In this document: positions 9,835-21,789 of the stretch, in pieces | Layout: every line of letters begins with the position of its first letter | Numbering within the stretch: the first letter of the stretch is position 1 | NCBI GenBank assembly: GCA_037043455.1 | Contig: JAWPHD010000091.1 | Span: 310,001 to 374,000 of the forward strand | Source: Cyrtodaria siliqua | Taxonomy: Eukaryota > Mollusca > Bivalvia > Adapedonta > Hiatellidae | Length of the DNA stretch: 64,000 nucleotides | Direction: 5' to 3' | Translations under genes and position numbers: made by a program | The notes under the pieces: model-generated | Told to the model about the DNA's origin: nothing | What the model saw: only the letters and a program-made list of their open reading frames with translations | Databases searched by the model: none

Positions 9835-12273
9835 ATGAATGACGGAGATGATTTAATTTTGAGCCAGATAGCGGCGAATTTAGAAATTGAATTTTGGGAA
9901 TTGAAAGCATTGAATGACAGTGATGAAAATATTCAAATATACCAAGCTGTAGATTTGCTTGAAATGGATTTTTTAGATATGCCTTTAGGCGATATTTCGT
10001 TTGACATTGGATTCAACATAAATACATTTCTTTCGGAAGATGAAAAGGCAAATATAGGGTCGGCAATCGAGGCAATACCAGCAGCTGTGCCGGGCATCGA
10101 ATCCTCTACCGATGACGTGAAAGCGCAGCCTGATAATACTCTCGTGAAATCGGATAACGCTTCCAGATTCGCACCTCCAGTCACAGAAAACAAGATTGAT
10201 CAGTTGAATAAATCGAAAAAGAACCGAAATACATTAAAAAGTAATACGTGGTCAGTTAATATATTCGAAAGTTGGCGAAACGCGAGAATGGACACTATTC
10301 CTGATCTGTTGTCAATGGATAAAACTGCAATGTCGTATTGGTTGCAAAGATGTATTTTGGAAATTCGTACCCAGAAAGGCACGGAATATACCGGCAAATC
10401 AGTGTATGCCATTATCTGTGGACTTTTAAGGCATTTGCGTGAAAACAAAATTTACGATAAAAGCTTTTTGGACGAAAAAGACCCGGAATTTGCCGAGTTT
10501 CGACAAACACTAGATAGTCTGATGAAAGACTTGCTAAAAAGAGGTATTGGGACCGAACCCCGTCAAGCTGACCCTTTATCATTTGATGACGAGAATAAGT
10601 TGTGGGAACAAGAAGTGTTTGGTATGAAAGACTCGCAAACATTACAATATACAGTATTCTTTTATTCATGTAAACTGTTTGGATTACGGGGCCGGGACGA
10701 ACACAAAAACCTGGACTGTAGCCAGTTTCACGTGGGTAGAGATTCTTCCGGAAGATACATACGTTTAGTGGGCAGGAATTGTAAAACATTTAAAGGAGGA
10801 CTTGTACAAATGGGTCTTACAAACAAGGATATTAAACATTATTGTGAAGACGGTAAGTTATCTTAAATGTCACATTTACTTAACTGTCACATTTATTACA
10901 CAAAAGCCGCAACGTCGATTCTTTTATTATTGGTGCAATATAATTACCATGTTTTCTCTGAACTATTCTTATAATTAATATTATTACAAAATGCATGTTA
11001 TCTCGAAAAGTCTAACGGGACGCTGAGAGTTTTAAACAAAATGTAATCAAGATTGCCGTGTGTCCCTTTCAAAATGCATACAGTACGCATTTAGCGAGAA
11101 TATAGATAACAAAATTACACCATAATTTGCTCCTGAAAGTTTTAACACGTTCTTTAAAGCGGTGACAGAATATGGTCTGATTATCAAATTGACCTTTTTT
11201 TTCAATTTTATTTGATGAATCTGTTAAAAATATATTGATGAATTTTCAAACGATATTTCGTCACAATTGTACATTCCATTTAAAAGATACGAGTTTCGTT
11301 TAGTGTACAGTCACGTCATGCATGTTACCTTTTACAATCAAACCTGGTCAAGAGACCACTTCTATTAAGAGACCATCTGCTTTAAGAGAACACCGTTTCA
11401 GTTCCCAATTGTATTGTTTTAAATTAAAATGCAACTGTATTAAGAGACCACCTGTGTTTAGAAACCACCTGTGTTTAGAGACCATTTTTCTCTCCCCTTT
11501 AGTGATCTCTTAATACAGGTTTGACTGTATTTGTACTGAATTTTCAAGACTGCTAGTATTGCGGACTTTTGAAGCATCTGATCTGTAGTTGTAACCGTAC
11601 AGTTACAACCCGTTTACAGTTTATACTAAATCGGTGTGTTCTTCTTTCAGGACCCCGTTGCCTGGCAACATTTTTCGAGTTGGATCTACAGGCGTTAGGA
11701 AACGAAGGCCGATTCTACCGACGGTCTCTGGACGGAGAATCCATCAGATATTCGGATCAACCGGTCGGCGTCAACAAGTTGGATAAATTCATGAAACGGA
11801 TAGCCGAACTCGGAGATATTAAAGGTAACTTTACCAATCACAGCGGCGAACGAATATGTGCTTCCAGTTTTTATGACGCTAACATTGACGAACAGGAAAT
11901 CATGTCCAGGACCGGTCACAGATCCGTTAATGCTGTTCGTAAATACAAACGGCCATCTGACAGTGTACGCAAGCGGACATCGACTGTCTTAGACCCAGTG
12001 AGTGAAACTAGTGTTTCCGAAAGGGAAAACTGTGAACAAAATGTTAGTAAATTTTCTAAAATTGAAAACCTTGAAAAAGCTGATCTTAAAAGCATTCAGC
12101 AGAATGTTCAGCTCGCTAGCGATGGGATATTGAATGATATTTCGAGCATACACGGGACCAAATCTCAGACCGGTTCCAAGGAAAATGAAGAGCCAGATAC
12201 CCCTGCGTTTCTTAAGGATTTTACATCGACTTCAAGAAATGTTCAGTTTACAAGATGTACATCTAACTTTTGA
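9835..12273 (+). CDS. Crypton/KIAA1958-like tyrosine-recombinase-derived protein
   Basis: Exons 9835-10852 and 11651-12273 join through a clean GT-AG intron (CG|GTAAGT ... TTTCAG|GA) to give 546 residues. Residues ~1-110 are acidic and low in structure. From ~135 (WSVNIFESW) the protein looks like the DUF3504/Crypton-type tyrosine recombinase core also found in KIAA1958, ZMYM and QRICH1 proteins. Candidate active-site residues are Arg285 or Arg287 (GLRGRDEH), His403 and Arg407 (NHSGER), His429 (TGHRS) and Tyr438 (RKYKRP). Residues 445-546 are Ser/Glu-rich. The reading frame is intact. Such genes are either mobile Cryptons or domesticated DNA-binding proteins; the intron and full frame do not decide between them. 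AATAAA follows at 12343-12348. Confidence 0.85.
10985..11070 (-). repeat. MITE family M3 fragment within the intron
   Basis: Reverse complement resembles the left end of the element at 52877-53205: GGGACACACGGCAATCTTGA, then a segment around CGTCCCGTTAG. It forms an inverted pair with 9274-9312 around exon 1, but the two are probably independent fragments. Confidence 0.5.
11332..11531. mobile_element. Short MITE in the intron, TIR ACAATCAAACCTG/CAGGTTTGACTGT
   Basis: Inverted ends at ~11332 and ~11518-11529 enclose several imperfect copies of TTAAGAGACCACCTG. The TACAGTCAAACCTG type of end is widespread in molluscan genomes. Probably a Tc1/mariner-mobilised MITE. Confidence 0.65.
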
Positions 12274-12980
12274 TCTGCATTTATGGTTTTAAAGTGTGTT
12301 AAAAGTTTAAAACTATTTGACTTTAAATAGTGTACTTTCAAGAATAAACTATAATTATCTTGAATTTATCATTTGAAACTGACCGTTATATTACTTATAT
12401 TACACCAACACTATATTTAAAACCTATGTCAGAAGAAAGAAGTAAAATTTGAAATTATATTTCCTTTAATATAATTATATGCCAGTAGGTTTAAAGTTAA
12501 CACTTATACTGGACTCATAATTTAAACTTTGATGGATACTTCAAGATTACTATGGATCCCTTTAATGCAAAGCGATTGGTAAAATATGTACCTTCCTACA
12601 TACCTACCCACTTATGAAATCTTGGGCAGGAAAACCGCAAACAAACTGTTTATTAAGGATGGCCTAAAGAGTTTATACCAGCCCTGCCCTTTGACATTAT
12701 AAGTATTACTTACTGCTTTATATAATAGATGAAACTATCCTGGCAAAAAAGATTATAAAGTTGTTTTTCATACTTATGTTGTTCTAAGTCATTTTCGGCT
12801 CCAATTTTAATATTTTAGGCTATTTCTATTGGCCATGAATCACCCGAATGTGGATACTAAGAACAATCGATATTCGCAAAGCAATGGGAAATCTTGCTCA
12901 CCTTATCAATACTAGTAAATAATTTATAAGTTAATTATCATTTAAAAAAACACACTAAACACATGAGGGTAAGTAATATT
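12274..12980. other. 3' flank without recognised genes
   Basis: The 12475-12575 part resembles the right-hand inner portion of MITE family M3 (53100-53205), so a diverged fragment may be present. Nothing else was recognised. Confidence 0.35.
12343..12348 (+). terminator. Poly(A) signal AATAAA
   Basis: Canonical hexamer 70 bases after the stop codon of the recombinase-like gene. Confidence 0.6.
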
Positions 12981-14131
12981 AACAAGAGGTCCAAGAGGGC
13001 CTGCGGACGCTCTACTGGCTAACATGGCTCTTATAACATCAATGAAGCGAATGACTGCCATTTACGTTTTTTGAAAGTTACGGGCATAAAACAGCTTTTT
13101 GACTAAATCAAGGGCCATAACTAAAGAATCTGGTAAAATCTGGTAAAGATCAGATGAAAAATGAAAGTCCTACCGTATTAACGAGGCAAAATATAGCATT
13201 TTTAACTAAATCAAGAGCCATAACTCCTCTGTTAATGGTTCGACTGGTCTAACATAGAGTTAAAAAAATAAAAAAATAAAAATTCAAAAAATAAAAAAAT
13301 AAAAAAAAAATAATAAAAAAAAATTCAATAAGAAATTCATAAAATCTGGTAAAGTTTGGCAAAGATCAGATGCAAAATGAAGGCCCTATCGTATGACGAG
13401 GTAAGTTGTAGCATTTTTAATAAAATCAAGGGCCATAACTCAGCTGTTACAAGTCCGATATGGCTGGTTTTCAAACTTATCCGCGCTTTCATTGATAGTA
13501 ACAATCTGATAAAGTTTGGTAAATATCGGATGAAACATGAAGGCCCTATCGTCTTAGCGAGGCAAAATATAGCATTTTTAACTAAATCAAGGGCCATAAC
13601 ACCGCTGTTACTAGTCCGATATGGCTGGTTTTCGAACTTGTTTGAGCTTTCAACAACATTAGCAATCTAATAAAGTTTGGTAAAGATCGGATGAACAATG
13701 AAGCCCCTATCGTCTTAACGAGGCAAAGTATAACATTTTTAACTAAATCAAGGGCCATAACTCTGCTGTTACTAGTCCGATATGGCTGGTTTTCGAACTT
13801 ATCCGAGCTTTCATTGATGTTAACAATGTGGTAACGTTTGGTAAAGATAGGATGAAAAATGAAGGCCCTATCGTCTTAACGAGGAAAAATATAGCAATAT
13901 AGCATTTTTAACTAAATCAAGGACCGTAACTCAGCTGTAACTTGTCCGATCTGGCTGGTTTTCGAACTTGTCCGAGCTTTCATTGATATTAACAACCTGT
14001 TAAAGTTTGGTAAAGATCGGATGAAAAAAGAAGGCCCTATCTTCTTAACGAGACAAAAGTTAACAGACGACAGACGGACGGACGAAGGACAACTCGCCAT
14101 CCCATAAGCTCTACTGGCCAGTAGAGCTAAT
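12981..14131 (+). mobile_element. pearl/CvE-like non-autonomous element with ~165-bp internal tandem repeats
   Basis: The left end is AACAAGAGGTCCAAGAGGGC. The right end is GCTCTACTGGCCAGTAGAGC followed by TAAT, a perfect 10-bp-arm hairpin just before CTAA as in Helitron/Helentron 3' ends. The interior has four to five repeats of ~160-170 bp, each with a GGGCCATAAC block, a CCGATATGGCTGGTTTTCGA block and AAGATCGGATGAAAAATGAA. This is the architecture of bivalve pearl/CvE elements. An A-rich run lies at 13262-13325. No protein is encoded. Confidence 0.8.
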
Positions 14132-14734
14132 AAAACAGTGTTGTTTTTCATTGAACTTAGGGAAACAATTAAAATTTCTTCTCAATTACCACAAATTCAA
14201 ACTCAACAATCATTGTTTGAGAGAGGGATGTGTAAAACTTGCTTAATATTTTATCATTATTAGCTTTGAAGTATAAAACAATTTGCCCACTTAACAGATA
14301 GAAACACTTAAATTGAGTCTCGAAAAATTTCAAAACATCATTAATTTTACCTAATTAGACCCCGGAAAATAGATTTTTACTCCTGGAATTCACAAATAAA
14401 TGAAAATCTGTAAATTAAAGGCACTAAAATTTTAAAGTATTAATCAGTTTCATGACTTTTGTACATCTTATCAATAGTTTACACAGAAAAACATACGTGC
14501 ACATGATGTTTCGGCAATGTTTAAAAACACTTGCCACAATATATATTTTTACCAGATAAACAACACAAAATACAAGTTCATTAACTTATATCAGTTTGCA
14601 AAGCTTGGAAAAAGGGGCTTGGCAATACTTATTAATTCTTCTGTGGAACCACTGATATCCCCAATTCTGTGATCCCAAGTGGTAGCTAAAATTAATAAAA
14701 ACCAACCTTACATACTTTCATTACCGCGTTTTTA

Positions 14735-15260
14735 ATACAAATAACCTTTAATGTCCTAAGAATGGTATGCAATAAAACTCCTTAAAGTTCTTCAATCTTT
14801 AATTTAAATAAAATATCACATAAGTAACATAGAGCAGTTATTGTTACCGGAATAATTATTATGTAAAGTTTAATGAAAATCAAATTTGACTTACAATAGT
14901 TTCGCACCAAATTATTTTTGAAAGCAAAACTAATGTAAATTATTATAATCTTAAATAAATTTGCAAGGACAACATGGTTTTGTTGGCTATATAAAAAATC
15001 CCTTATGAAGATTTAATCAAAAACAAATGCAAAACTATTTTAAATGATTTAAAGCTGAGTTACAAAAGTTTCGCATTAAACAAAAAGCTGTACGAGATAC
15101 AATAACATGACACTTTTTATTTTTCTCCACCAAATTTTAGAATCTAGTTCTAACATTTTGTGACATTATAAAGGGTCAGTATCTGATAAGGATTATGTAA
15201 AAAAATCATTTTCAGAAAAAAAGTGAGTTACAATAGTTTCGCGTTAAGCCCTCGAATAGT
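14735..15260 (+). repeat. Dispersed repeat, copy 2 (partner of 8125-9010)
   Basis: It repeats AAGAATGGTATGCAATAA, the GAGCAGTTATTGTTACC segment and the palindromic GAGTTACAATAGTTTCGC motif (14889, 15058, 15222), sometimes facing an inverted partner. No coding capacity was seen. Confidence 0.55.
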
Positions 15261-16130
15261 CATCGAGAAGCAATAGCCGTCATTCTGTTATAACTTTTAA
15301 TTTTGATGGGATTAATTCAGTATGTGTTATCAGAAATGCACAAGCGCTTAATCTAAATACAAAAACAAGAAAAAATATACCAAAAAGTAATATTAACCGT
15401 AAAACTGACCGCAGACTCAAATGTCCACTTAATTTGTAAACAGCGTCACCTGGGGATGCGTGCCCATATAATTATACAAGATGGCCCGATTATAAAAAAA
15501 AATGTTGGGAAACTAGTCGGGATTTTTTATACTTGACTTCTATAAATAGCGAAAGATACACAAAAAGCACTTGCTAAATAACTTAGTATCGAAGGAAGAC
15601 AACACGTTCATTAAATTACGTATTAAGTATAATATTATTACTTCCCTTTGAAGAAATCTGAACGGTATAAATCCGGAATTTCAGGATGTTTAAATTAGTT
15701 TTGCGACAAAAATTATACAAATATGTACGTTAGTCATTAAACTTAATTAAATATGTAACTTATTATTGACTATTATTGTACAACACATCATCGTAGAAGA
15801 CTTTTTTTTTTTCCTGAAGCTTCCATAACATATTCATAAAGAACATATATATATAAATGTTCACATATTATTATTATTTACCGATATCATGCAAAATGTG
15901 TATATTCATTTTTGATAAACATGTAACTCACTACATTCTTATTGTGTCAATTATCTTATTTTAAATATACATATAACAATAATAATATGATGTTACTCTG
16001 CAAACAGATTACTGGAGAAGGGAAATGTTAAATCATGTATTCATGCATTTTATGTATATTTATGTTTTTTGTATATTTTCAACTATGCATATATACTGGA
16101 AAAAAAAAAAATAATAATATGTTCAGCAAG
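15261..16130. other. No recognisable gene
   Basis: AT-rich, with homopolymer runs near 15803 and 16100. Nothing assignable. Confidence 0.35.
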
Positions 16131-16135
16131 CTTAA

Positions 16136-16578
16136 GGACTCACACCACTATTATCTCCCTTGAATACTCGTGCTCTACAGATGAAGGAGGTAGATAAAAG
16201 AAACAAGTTCGCTTTTCTACATTTTACAGGATACATTGATTTATCTTTACCAGGTTCTAAATCTACAACATTTTAGGAAGTGATCACAGAAAAATGCATG
16301 TTGTTATAAGATTTCTAGCTAATTCTGCCTCATTTTACACATCGTGGGTCTAATCACCACGGGGTTGTATTTTTGTCTAACTTTTGATAGGTGTGGCAAA
16401 CATGAAATTAAAAAAAGTTCAATCTGGTAAATATTTGTTAAATGTGTTTTAAATTGCAGATATTGGATCATTGAAGAATTTAAGCATAAATACATGTTGC
16501 AAAATCTGTTTTATCTCTATGCCACGAACAAAAACATTACAATGGGACACTATGGAAAATTAATTGTGGTGTGAGACG
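16136..16578 (+). mobile_element. MITE family M1, copy 1 (TTAA-flanked)
   Basis: Starts GGACTCACACCAC and ends GTGGTGTGAGACG, with TTAA at 16132-16135 and 16579-16582. It is ~440 bp and very similar to 17557-17997, and its ends match longer relatives at 44844-45650 and 45949-46399. A TTAA target is typical of piggyBac-type mobilisation; the family assignment is tentative. Non-coding. Confidence 0.8.
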
Positions 16579-16612
16579 TTAAGAAAGAGCTGCAAATCTT
16601 TTATTCGTTATT

Positions 16613-16880
16613 CTTAAGGCATTGCGCGTTAGAGCTGCAGAATGGCATTTTCATCCATCATCTCTAAGGTATTGCGCTTTAGAGCTGCAGAACGGGTATC
16701 TTTCATTCTTTAATGCTAAGGCATTGCGCTTTAGAGCTGCAGAACAATTATCTTTTATCATTCATCTCTAATGCCTTGCAATTTAGAGCTTCAGGATGGG
16801 AATTTCCGTCATTTATCTCTAAGCCCTTGCGCTTTAGAGCTGCAGAACGGGTATCTTACATCCTTCACCTCTAAGCATTG
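16613..16880 (+). repeat. ~55-bp tandem repeat, five units
   Basis: Each unit carries ATTGCGCTTTAGAGCTGCAG (or a close variant) followed by GAACGGGTATCTTTCAT-like sequence. Units are diverged. Confidence 0.85.
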
Positions 16881-17556
16881 TTTGTGTATCTGTGAACGTT
16901 TCAGACATGTAAGGATACAGTTAACACGGTTATTCAGAAATCCCGTCTGTGTATGTATAGTTACTTCAAGTTATCTTCATATTGCAGGAATTAGCTGAAA
17001 TTTTACTTGATACTATGTTTAACTAAAAATTAACTATATTTTCAAAACCAATACAGGTATAAGCATAATTTTAGCTTTATTTTACAGCTATTGGATTGCA
17101 AAACAAACACACATGTCAATGAAGACAGACTACTTTGAAAAAATGTCTAAATTAAAGAGAGAGACTGATACCTTTCCTGGAAAATCAAAATTTTGACGGG
17201 TAACCCTTAGTTTGAGTTTATTATTTTCAGCATTTTTCTCAATAGTCATTTCTTAAAGATCATTTTTATGCTATATTCAGATGTAGAGATGCCCTTTCAT
17301 GTATCTTTGAAAGTTTCAGACATAGCTGAGCACAAATGACCAGGGAAATGCAAAATCCTTATCACTACTGTAGATTTTTCGAAATATTAAAGGTACTCTG
17401 TCTGAATTTCGACCAATACCCTAGGTCACTAAAACTTGAATAATTTGAAAACCAATAAACATGGAATCAAAATTTTAACACTTTTCAGCATGTAATTGAT
17501 TTGTATACATTTTCAGTTAATATTGAGGTGATCATTAGAAAGAAAAATCACCTTAA
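16881..17556. other. Spacer between two MITE copies; nothing recognised
   Basis: AT-rich non-coding sequence with no exon-like segment. Confidence 0.35.
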
Positions 17557-17997
17557 GGACTCACACCACTATTATCTCCCTTGAATACTCGTGCCCTACA
17601 GACGGAGGTAGATAAAAGAAACAAGTTCGCTTTTCTACATTTTACAGGGTACATTGATTTATCTTTACCAGGTTCTAAATCTACAGCATTTTAGGAAGAG
17701 ATCACAGAAAAATGCATGTTGATATAAGATTTCAAGCTATTTCTGCCTCATTTTACACATCATGGGTCTAATCACCACGGGGTTGTATTTTTGTCTAACT
17801 TTTGATAGGTGTCACGCAAACATGAAATTAAAAAAAGTTCAATCTGGTAAATATTTGTTAAATGTGTTTTAAATTGCAGATATTGGATCAATGAAGAATT
17901 TAAGCATAAATACATGTTGCAAAATCGTTTTTATCTCTATGCCACGAACAAAAACATTACAATGGGACCCTATGGAAAATTAATTGTGGTGTGAGAC
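17557..17997 (+). mobile_element. MITE family M1, copy 2
   Basis: Near-identical to 16136-16578 in the same orientation. TTAA precedes it (17553-17556) but CTTGC follows the right end, so its right target duplication is lost or mutated. Confidence 0.8.
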
Positions 17998-19330
17998 TTG
18001 CAGATTATAAATTTAGGTTACTTACGGTTTTGAATTTGCTTCCGTGTTTCAAATTAAAACGAATAATTATGAATAAAGACAGCAATTTTAGCAATTTTAT
18101 AACATTTAAATAAACTTATAACTGTTTCCTATCTTTTATTTCGAAAACGCTAATGACTTGATGCAGTAAACATGACTTACATGTTAAGTTATTGTAAGAC
18201 AAGTTGATATAAATCCGGATAGTCCTTATTTCGGATGCTTAAAAAACACACGACACTGCGTTTTCAAGTGTGTTTTTTAATGTTATTCACTGAAAAATAA
18301 CATAATTACTCCTGCTTAACTTCACCACATATATAATGAAGTGTTTACAAGACAAAAACAATTCTAGAACGGCAAAGGAAACAATGTATGAAGTTGAGTG
18401 TACCCTATCATCTTTTTCAAAAAAAAAAAAAAAAAAAGGTAAAAAAAATGGTCATTTATTTACTATCTATGGCAGACTGGTAGATATATTAAAAACATGT
18501 TTTAAATGTGTCAGGGTATGCCAAAACCCGTATTTTGTTTTAAAACACGAAAAAAAAAATCGACATGCAGGACGGGAGCCCCCTCCCGCACCCATCCCCC
18601 ACCCTCGTGCGTTAAATGCCACTTTCCCTTAAAAAAATCCTGGGGAAGGCCCTGCATGTAATATATCATTTTAACGGGTATGAAGAGACATAAACACTGC
18701 TATAATCATCAGATCACTTTCCTGTGAAGAGTAATGGCCACTCAAATATGTGACCCTAAGAATTGTTCCTTTTACAGATTTGAAGTGTCCTCACATAGTA
18801 TTCAAGGGGAGCAACTGAACCAAATAAACTGCTTCACTGCGCATCAAGATTTTCGGTATATTTGTTGCTTAGGCTTACTTTATTCAACTGAACCTCGCCC
18901 AAAGTTTGAACAGGGTGTGGTTTAATAAATATTTGGTCGGAAAGATGACCAATTTTTAGCATATAAATACGGAAATTCAGGTTAGTTTTTTTTTTAATGT
19001 TAATCAAGAACCCCATTGGGAGCCACTTTATTTAATAAAAAACTACACATTAAATGGATGTTTTTGTTACAGAAAAACTATTTTTATTCAGGTCATGTGA
19101 CAGATGTCATCAACAAACATGGCCGCCAGTATTAAATAATTTTACCGAAGAGCTCATTCTTTGTCAATGTATCTGTTCTTTGCAGTCAAATGTAAATATT
19201 GATTTCTATATAGTGTTTCTATTAAAGTTTATTATTTTGATTGTTATAAAAATATTTGTCAACTTTATTCAATTAAATATGAAAACTTCCGTCTAAAGTT
19301 GATAATTTTACATTATGGCAGATAGGAAAC
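17998..19330. other. No recognisable gene
   Basis: Contains an A-run at 18420-18437 and a C-rich patch at 18570-18625. Open frames here are short and lack splice context. Confidence 0.35.
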
Positions 19331-19405
19331 CCAATATCGGCAGATCGATTGTACTCGCTACCAGATTTAAGGGTCGTGGGTTCGATCTCAATAATCCGAG
19401 CCTTC
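19330..19405 (+). mobile_element. Possible tRNA-derived SINE head
   Basis: GTGGGTTCGATCTC at 19376-19389 resembles a pol III B box, and GATCGATTGTACTCGCTACC upstream could be a decayed A-box region. No tail or second copy was found, so this is weak. Confidence 0.3.
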
Positions 19406-19460
19406 TCTGACCCTAAAAGCATATTTGCCTTCTCTGACCCTAAAAGCATATTTTTTGTGG
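19401..19460 (+). repeat. 29-bp direct duplication
   Basis: CCTTCTCTGACCCTAAAAGC followed by ATATTT occurs twice back to back, and an inverted piece (CAGAGAAGGCTCGGATTAGA) follows at 19517-19536. Confidence 0.7.
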
Positions 19461-20028
19461 CTTATTAGGTACACAGTCAGATGAAATATCAAAGTAAAAA
19501 GGGCTGGTAAGATCAGAGAAGGCTCGGATTAGATCCTCACCTAAATGTTGTTTATCTTTGAGCAAGATATTAATTAATTCATATTGCAGTACTGGTTCTA
19601 CCCAGGAAGCCATGGATATCACGTTCAAGTATGAGAGTACGCCATAATAAAGGAGGAAGAATGGATTCTGCAACATGTTGGAGAATATTGCTGTCCAGGC
19701 TATAAAAGTGTGATGACTTGTCATAACGATGGCACACACGATCTTATTTAGTTTTATTGTTTATGCCCGATAGTTTGAACATATTCACATTAATTAACAG
19801 ATCGCATAACAATTTATTTGACTGTTATCGAAGACTAAAACAAGTGGGGAGAATATCAACAGTGAACAAACAAAAAATAAACATTCGCGAAATCACATGA
19901 CACATTCAGTAAACGCTTGACTAAAGCATATTTCTACGCACCTTTTTGAATATCTCGTTTTGTTTCCCTCAAATAATAGTCTGGATTTCGGCTTAACACT
20001 TTGACCTTCATATTGCGTTCAATGTGTG
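19461..20028. other. No recognisable gene
   Basis: No splice-flanked exon or known repeat is visible apart from the inverted piece noted above. Confidence 0.35.
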
Positions 20029-20110
20029 GTGGAGTTGGGGGTACAACATAACTATGTGTAAGAACTGACCAAAACTACACAGAAATATGTAAAAAAAAAA
20101 AAAAAAAAAT
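20029..20110 (+). repeat. Single diverged unit of the ~125-bp satellite of 56803-57760
   Basis: ACAACATAACTATGTGTAAG, AACTGACCAAAACTACACAG and AAATATGTAAAAAA match the non-G-rich part of the array 37 kb away. The G-rich half is reduced to GTTGGGGGT. It sits directly before the gypsy fragment. Confidence 0.7.
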
Positions 20111-21548
20111 TATTCGAGTTTCGAGTGAGGTGCGATAAGCCAGTGCTCAACTCTCTCGAGGCACTCGGTCTTAAAGTAAACATTGCAGATGGTTCGTTAT
20201 CTGGGATATACTGAGTATCCTATTTTAATGCCGTTTTTATCTGATTTTGAACTCAGTGTCCCTATTTTAGTTGTACCGGATTCTGAATCCAACCGTTCCT
20301 GCCCTGTAATTATAGGAACAAATGTTATTCGTTTGTGTAGAGACTATTTAGTTGATAATCCTCCCATAGATACAATTCCAGAGTCATGGAAAATTGCTAT
20401 TGATAGTATTAAATGTAAATCAGTTACAGTCAAATCTACCAATACGCATACTGTCAGCATTGCGCCATATGAAACCATTACTATAAATGGTATTGCCCGC
20501 AATGTTGATGCAGATGTAACAGAAGTAGTTACAGAGAACTTGGAAAACATTAAACAGTTAACAGTTTGTCCAAGAGTGATCAATATTGATCAACATGGGT
20601 CATGTTCCAAAGTTCAGGTTAAACTTTGCAATATGTCGGCCAAATGTGTGACCATAAGTCCCAAGTCTGATATATGTCTCATAAGTGAGGTTAAAGTTGT
20701 TGACAACTTGGCTTCAGAGTCTATGCCCAGCATGACCAAGGAGAACAGTGAACATTCTCCTCTGGATGAACTGAAGGTGAAGATTGACCTTGAAAATCTG
20801 GACCCACAGCAACTGCATAGACTCAGAGAAGTATTGGGCAAGTGGGACTGTATCTTTTCTAAGGGTCCCACAGATTTAGGGAAAACTGATGTCATCAAGC
20901 ATAAGATAGTACTTGATGATGAGAAGCCCTTTAAACAGCCATATAGGAGATTACCCCCGGGAATGTATGAGGAGGTGCGTCAGCATATAAAAGAGATGCT
21001 AGATGCAGGTGCGATCAGGGAATCGGACAGTCCTTACTCCTCCAATGTTGTGTTAGTCCGTAAACGGGACAATAGCTTACGTTTCTGTATAGATTACAGG
21101 ACCCTCAACGCAAAGACCCGGAAGGATGCTTACATGCTTCTGCGGTTCGATGATACCATAGATATCTTGCAAGGGGTCAAGTTCTTTTCCAAGCTCGACC
21201 TCCGTTCAGGCTACTGGCAGCTCGAGATGGAGAAAGATCACAAACAGTATACAGCATTCTCGGTGGGTCCGCTCGGCTTTTATGAAGCAAACCGCATGAG
21301 TTTTGGTTTGTGTAACGCTGGAGCTACATTTCAGCGTAGCAAACCGCATGAGTTTTGGTTTGTGTAACGCTGGAGCTACATTTCAGCGTCTTATGGAAAA
21401 ATATATGGGAGAAATGCACCTCAAAGAGTGTCTTATTTTCATTGATGATATCCTAATTTTTTCCAAGACGTTTGAGGAACACATGGAACGTTTAGAGGCA
21501 GTGTTTACACGCTTACACCAACATGGTCTTAAGCTAAAACCCTCATAA
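20110..21548 (+). pseudogene. Ty3/gypsy retrotransposon pol fragment (protease end to reverse transcriptase)
   Basis: A retropepsin remnant (LNSLEALGLKVNIADG, from ~20140) is followed by a frameshift near 20195 into the frame at 20183-21367. That frame reads YLGYTEYPI, a VPILVVP strand and IIGTNVI, then a linker and the reverse transcriptase: PYRRLPPGMYEEVRQHI, SSNVVLVRKRDNSLRFCIDY, FFSKLDLRSGYWQ and MSFGLCNAGATFQR. A 52-bp tandem duplication shifts the frame. After it the catalytic FIDDILIFS follows (21303-21548), ending at LKLKPS. No RNase H, integrase or LTR was seen. Inactive fragment. Confidence 0.85.
21286..21389 (+). repeat. Exact 52-bp tandem duplication inside the reverse transcriptase
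   Basis: 21286-21337 is repeated without a mismatch at 21338-21389. It duplicates the SFGLCNAGATFQR segment and, not being a multiple of three, breaks the frame. It is absent from any functional gypsy RT, so it is either a recent somatic/germline slip or an assembly artefact. Confidence 0.95.
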
Positions 21549-21789
21549 ATAACCCAACATATTTTTCAGGAACAAGATTTATCCTACGTAATTGTTATTG
21601 CATCTCTGGGTATATGCACCTCTGGGTTTGTATATACAGTATTTATTGTATGCATATAGTTGAGAAAGTGTTAAAAGTGTGTGTTTTTAAAAATCCCTAG
21701 GGCGGTCCGATAGCACCCTCTACCACTAAGCCACTAGCGCCGCAGTCTGGATTATGTCAGACCAGAAGTGGTAGTTAAAGTAGTTTACA

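Noticed and set aside
9835..10866. Reading the recombinase as a 343-aa single-exon protein
   Set aside because: It would end KLS just after the GTAAGT donor and lose three catalytic residues; the spliced form completes the domain in frame.
21690..21755. Possible tRNA gene (TGGCTTAGTGGTAGAGG on the minus strand)
   Set aside because: The A box is good but there is no B box at the right distance and no cloverleaf; at most a decayed SINE head.
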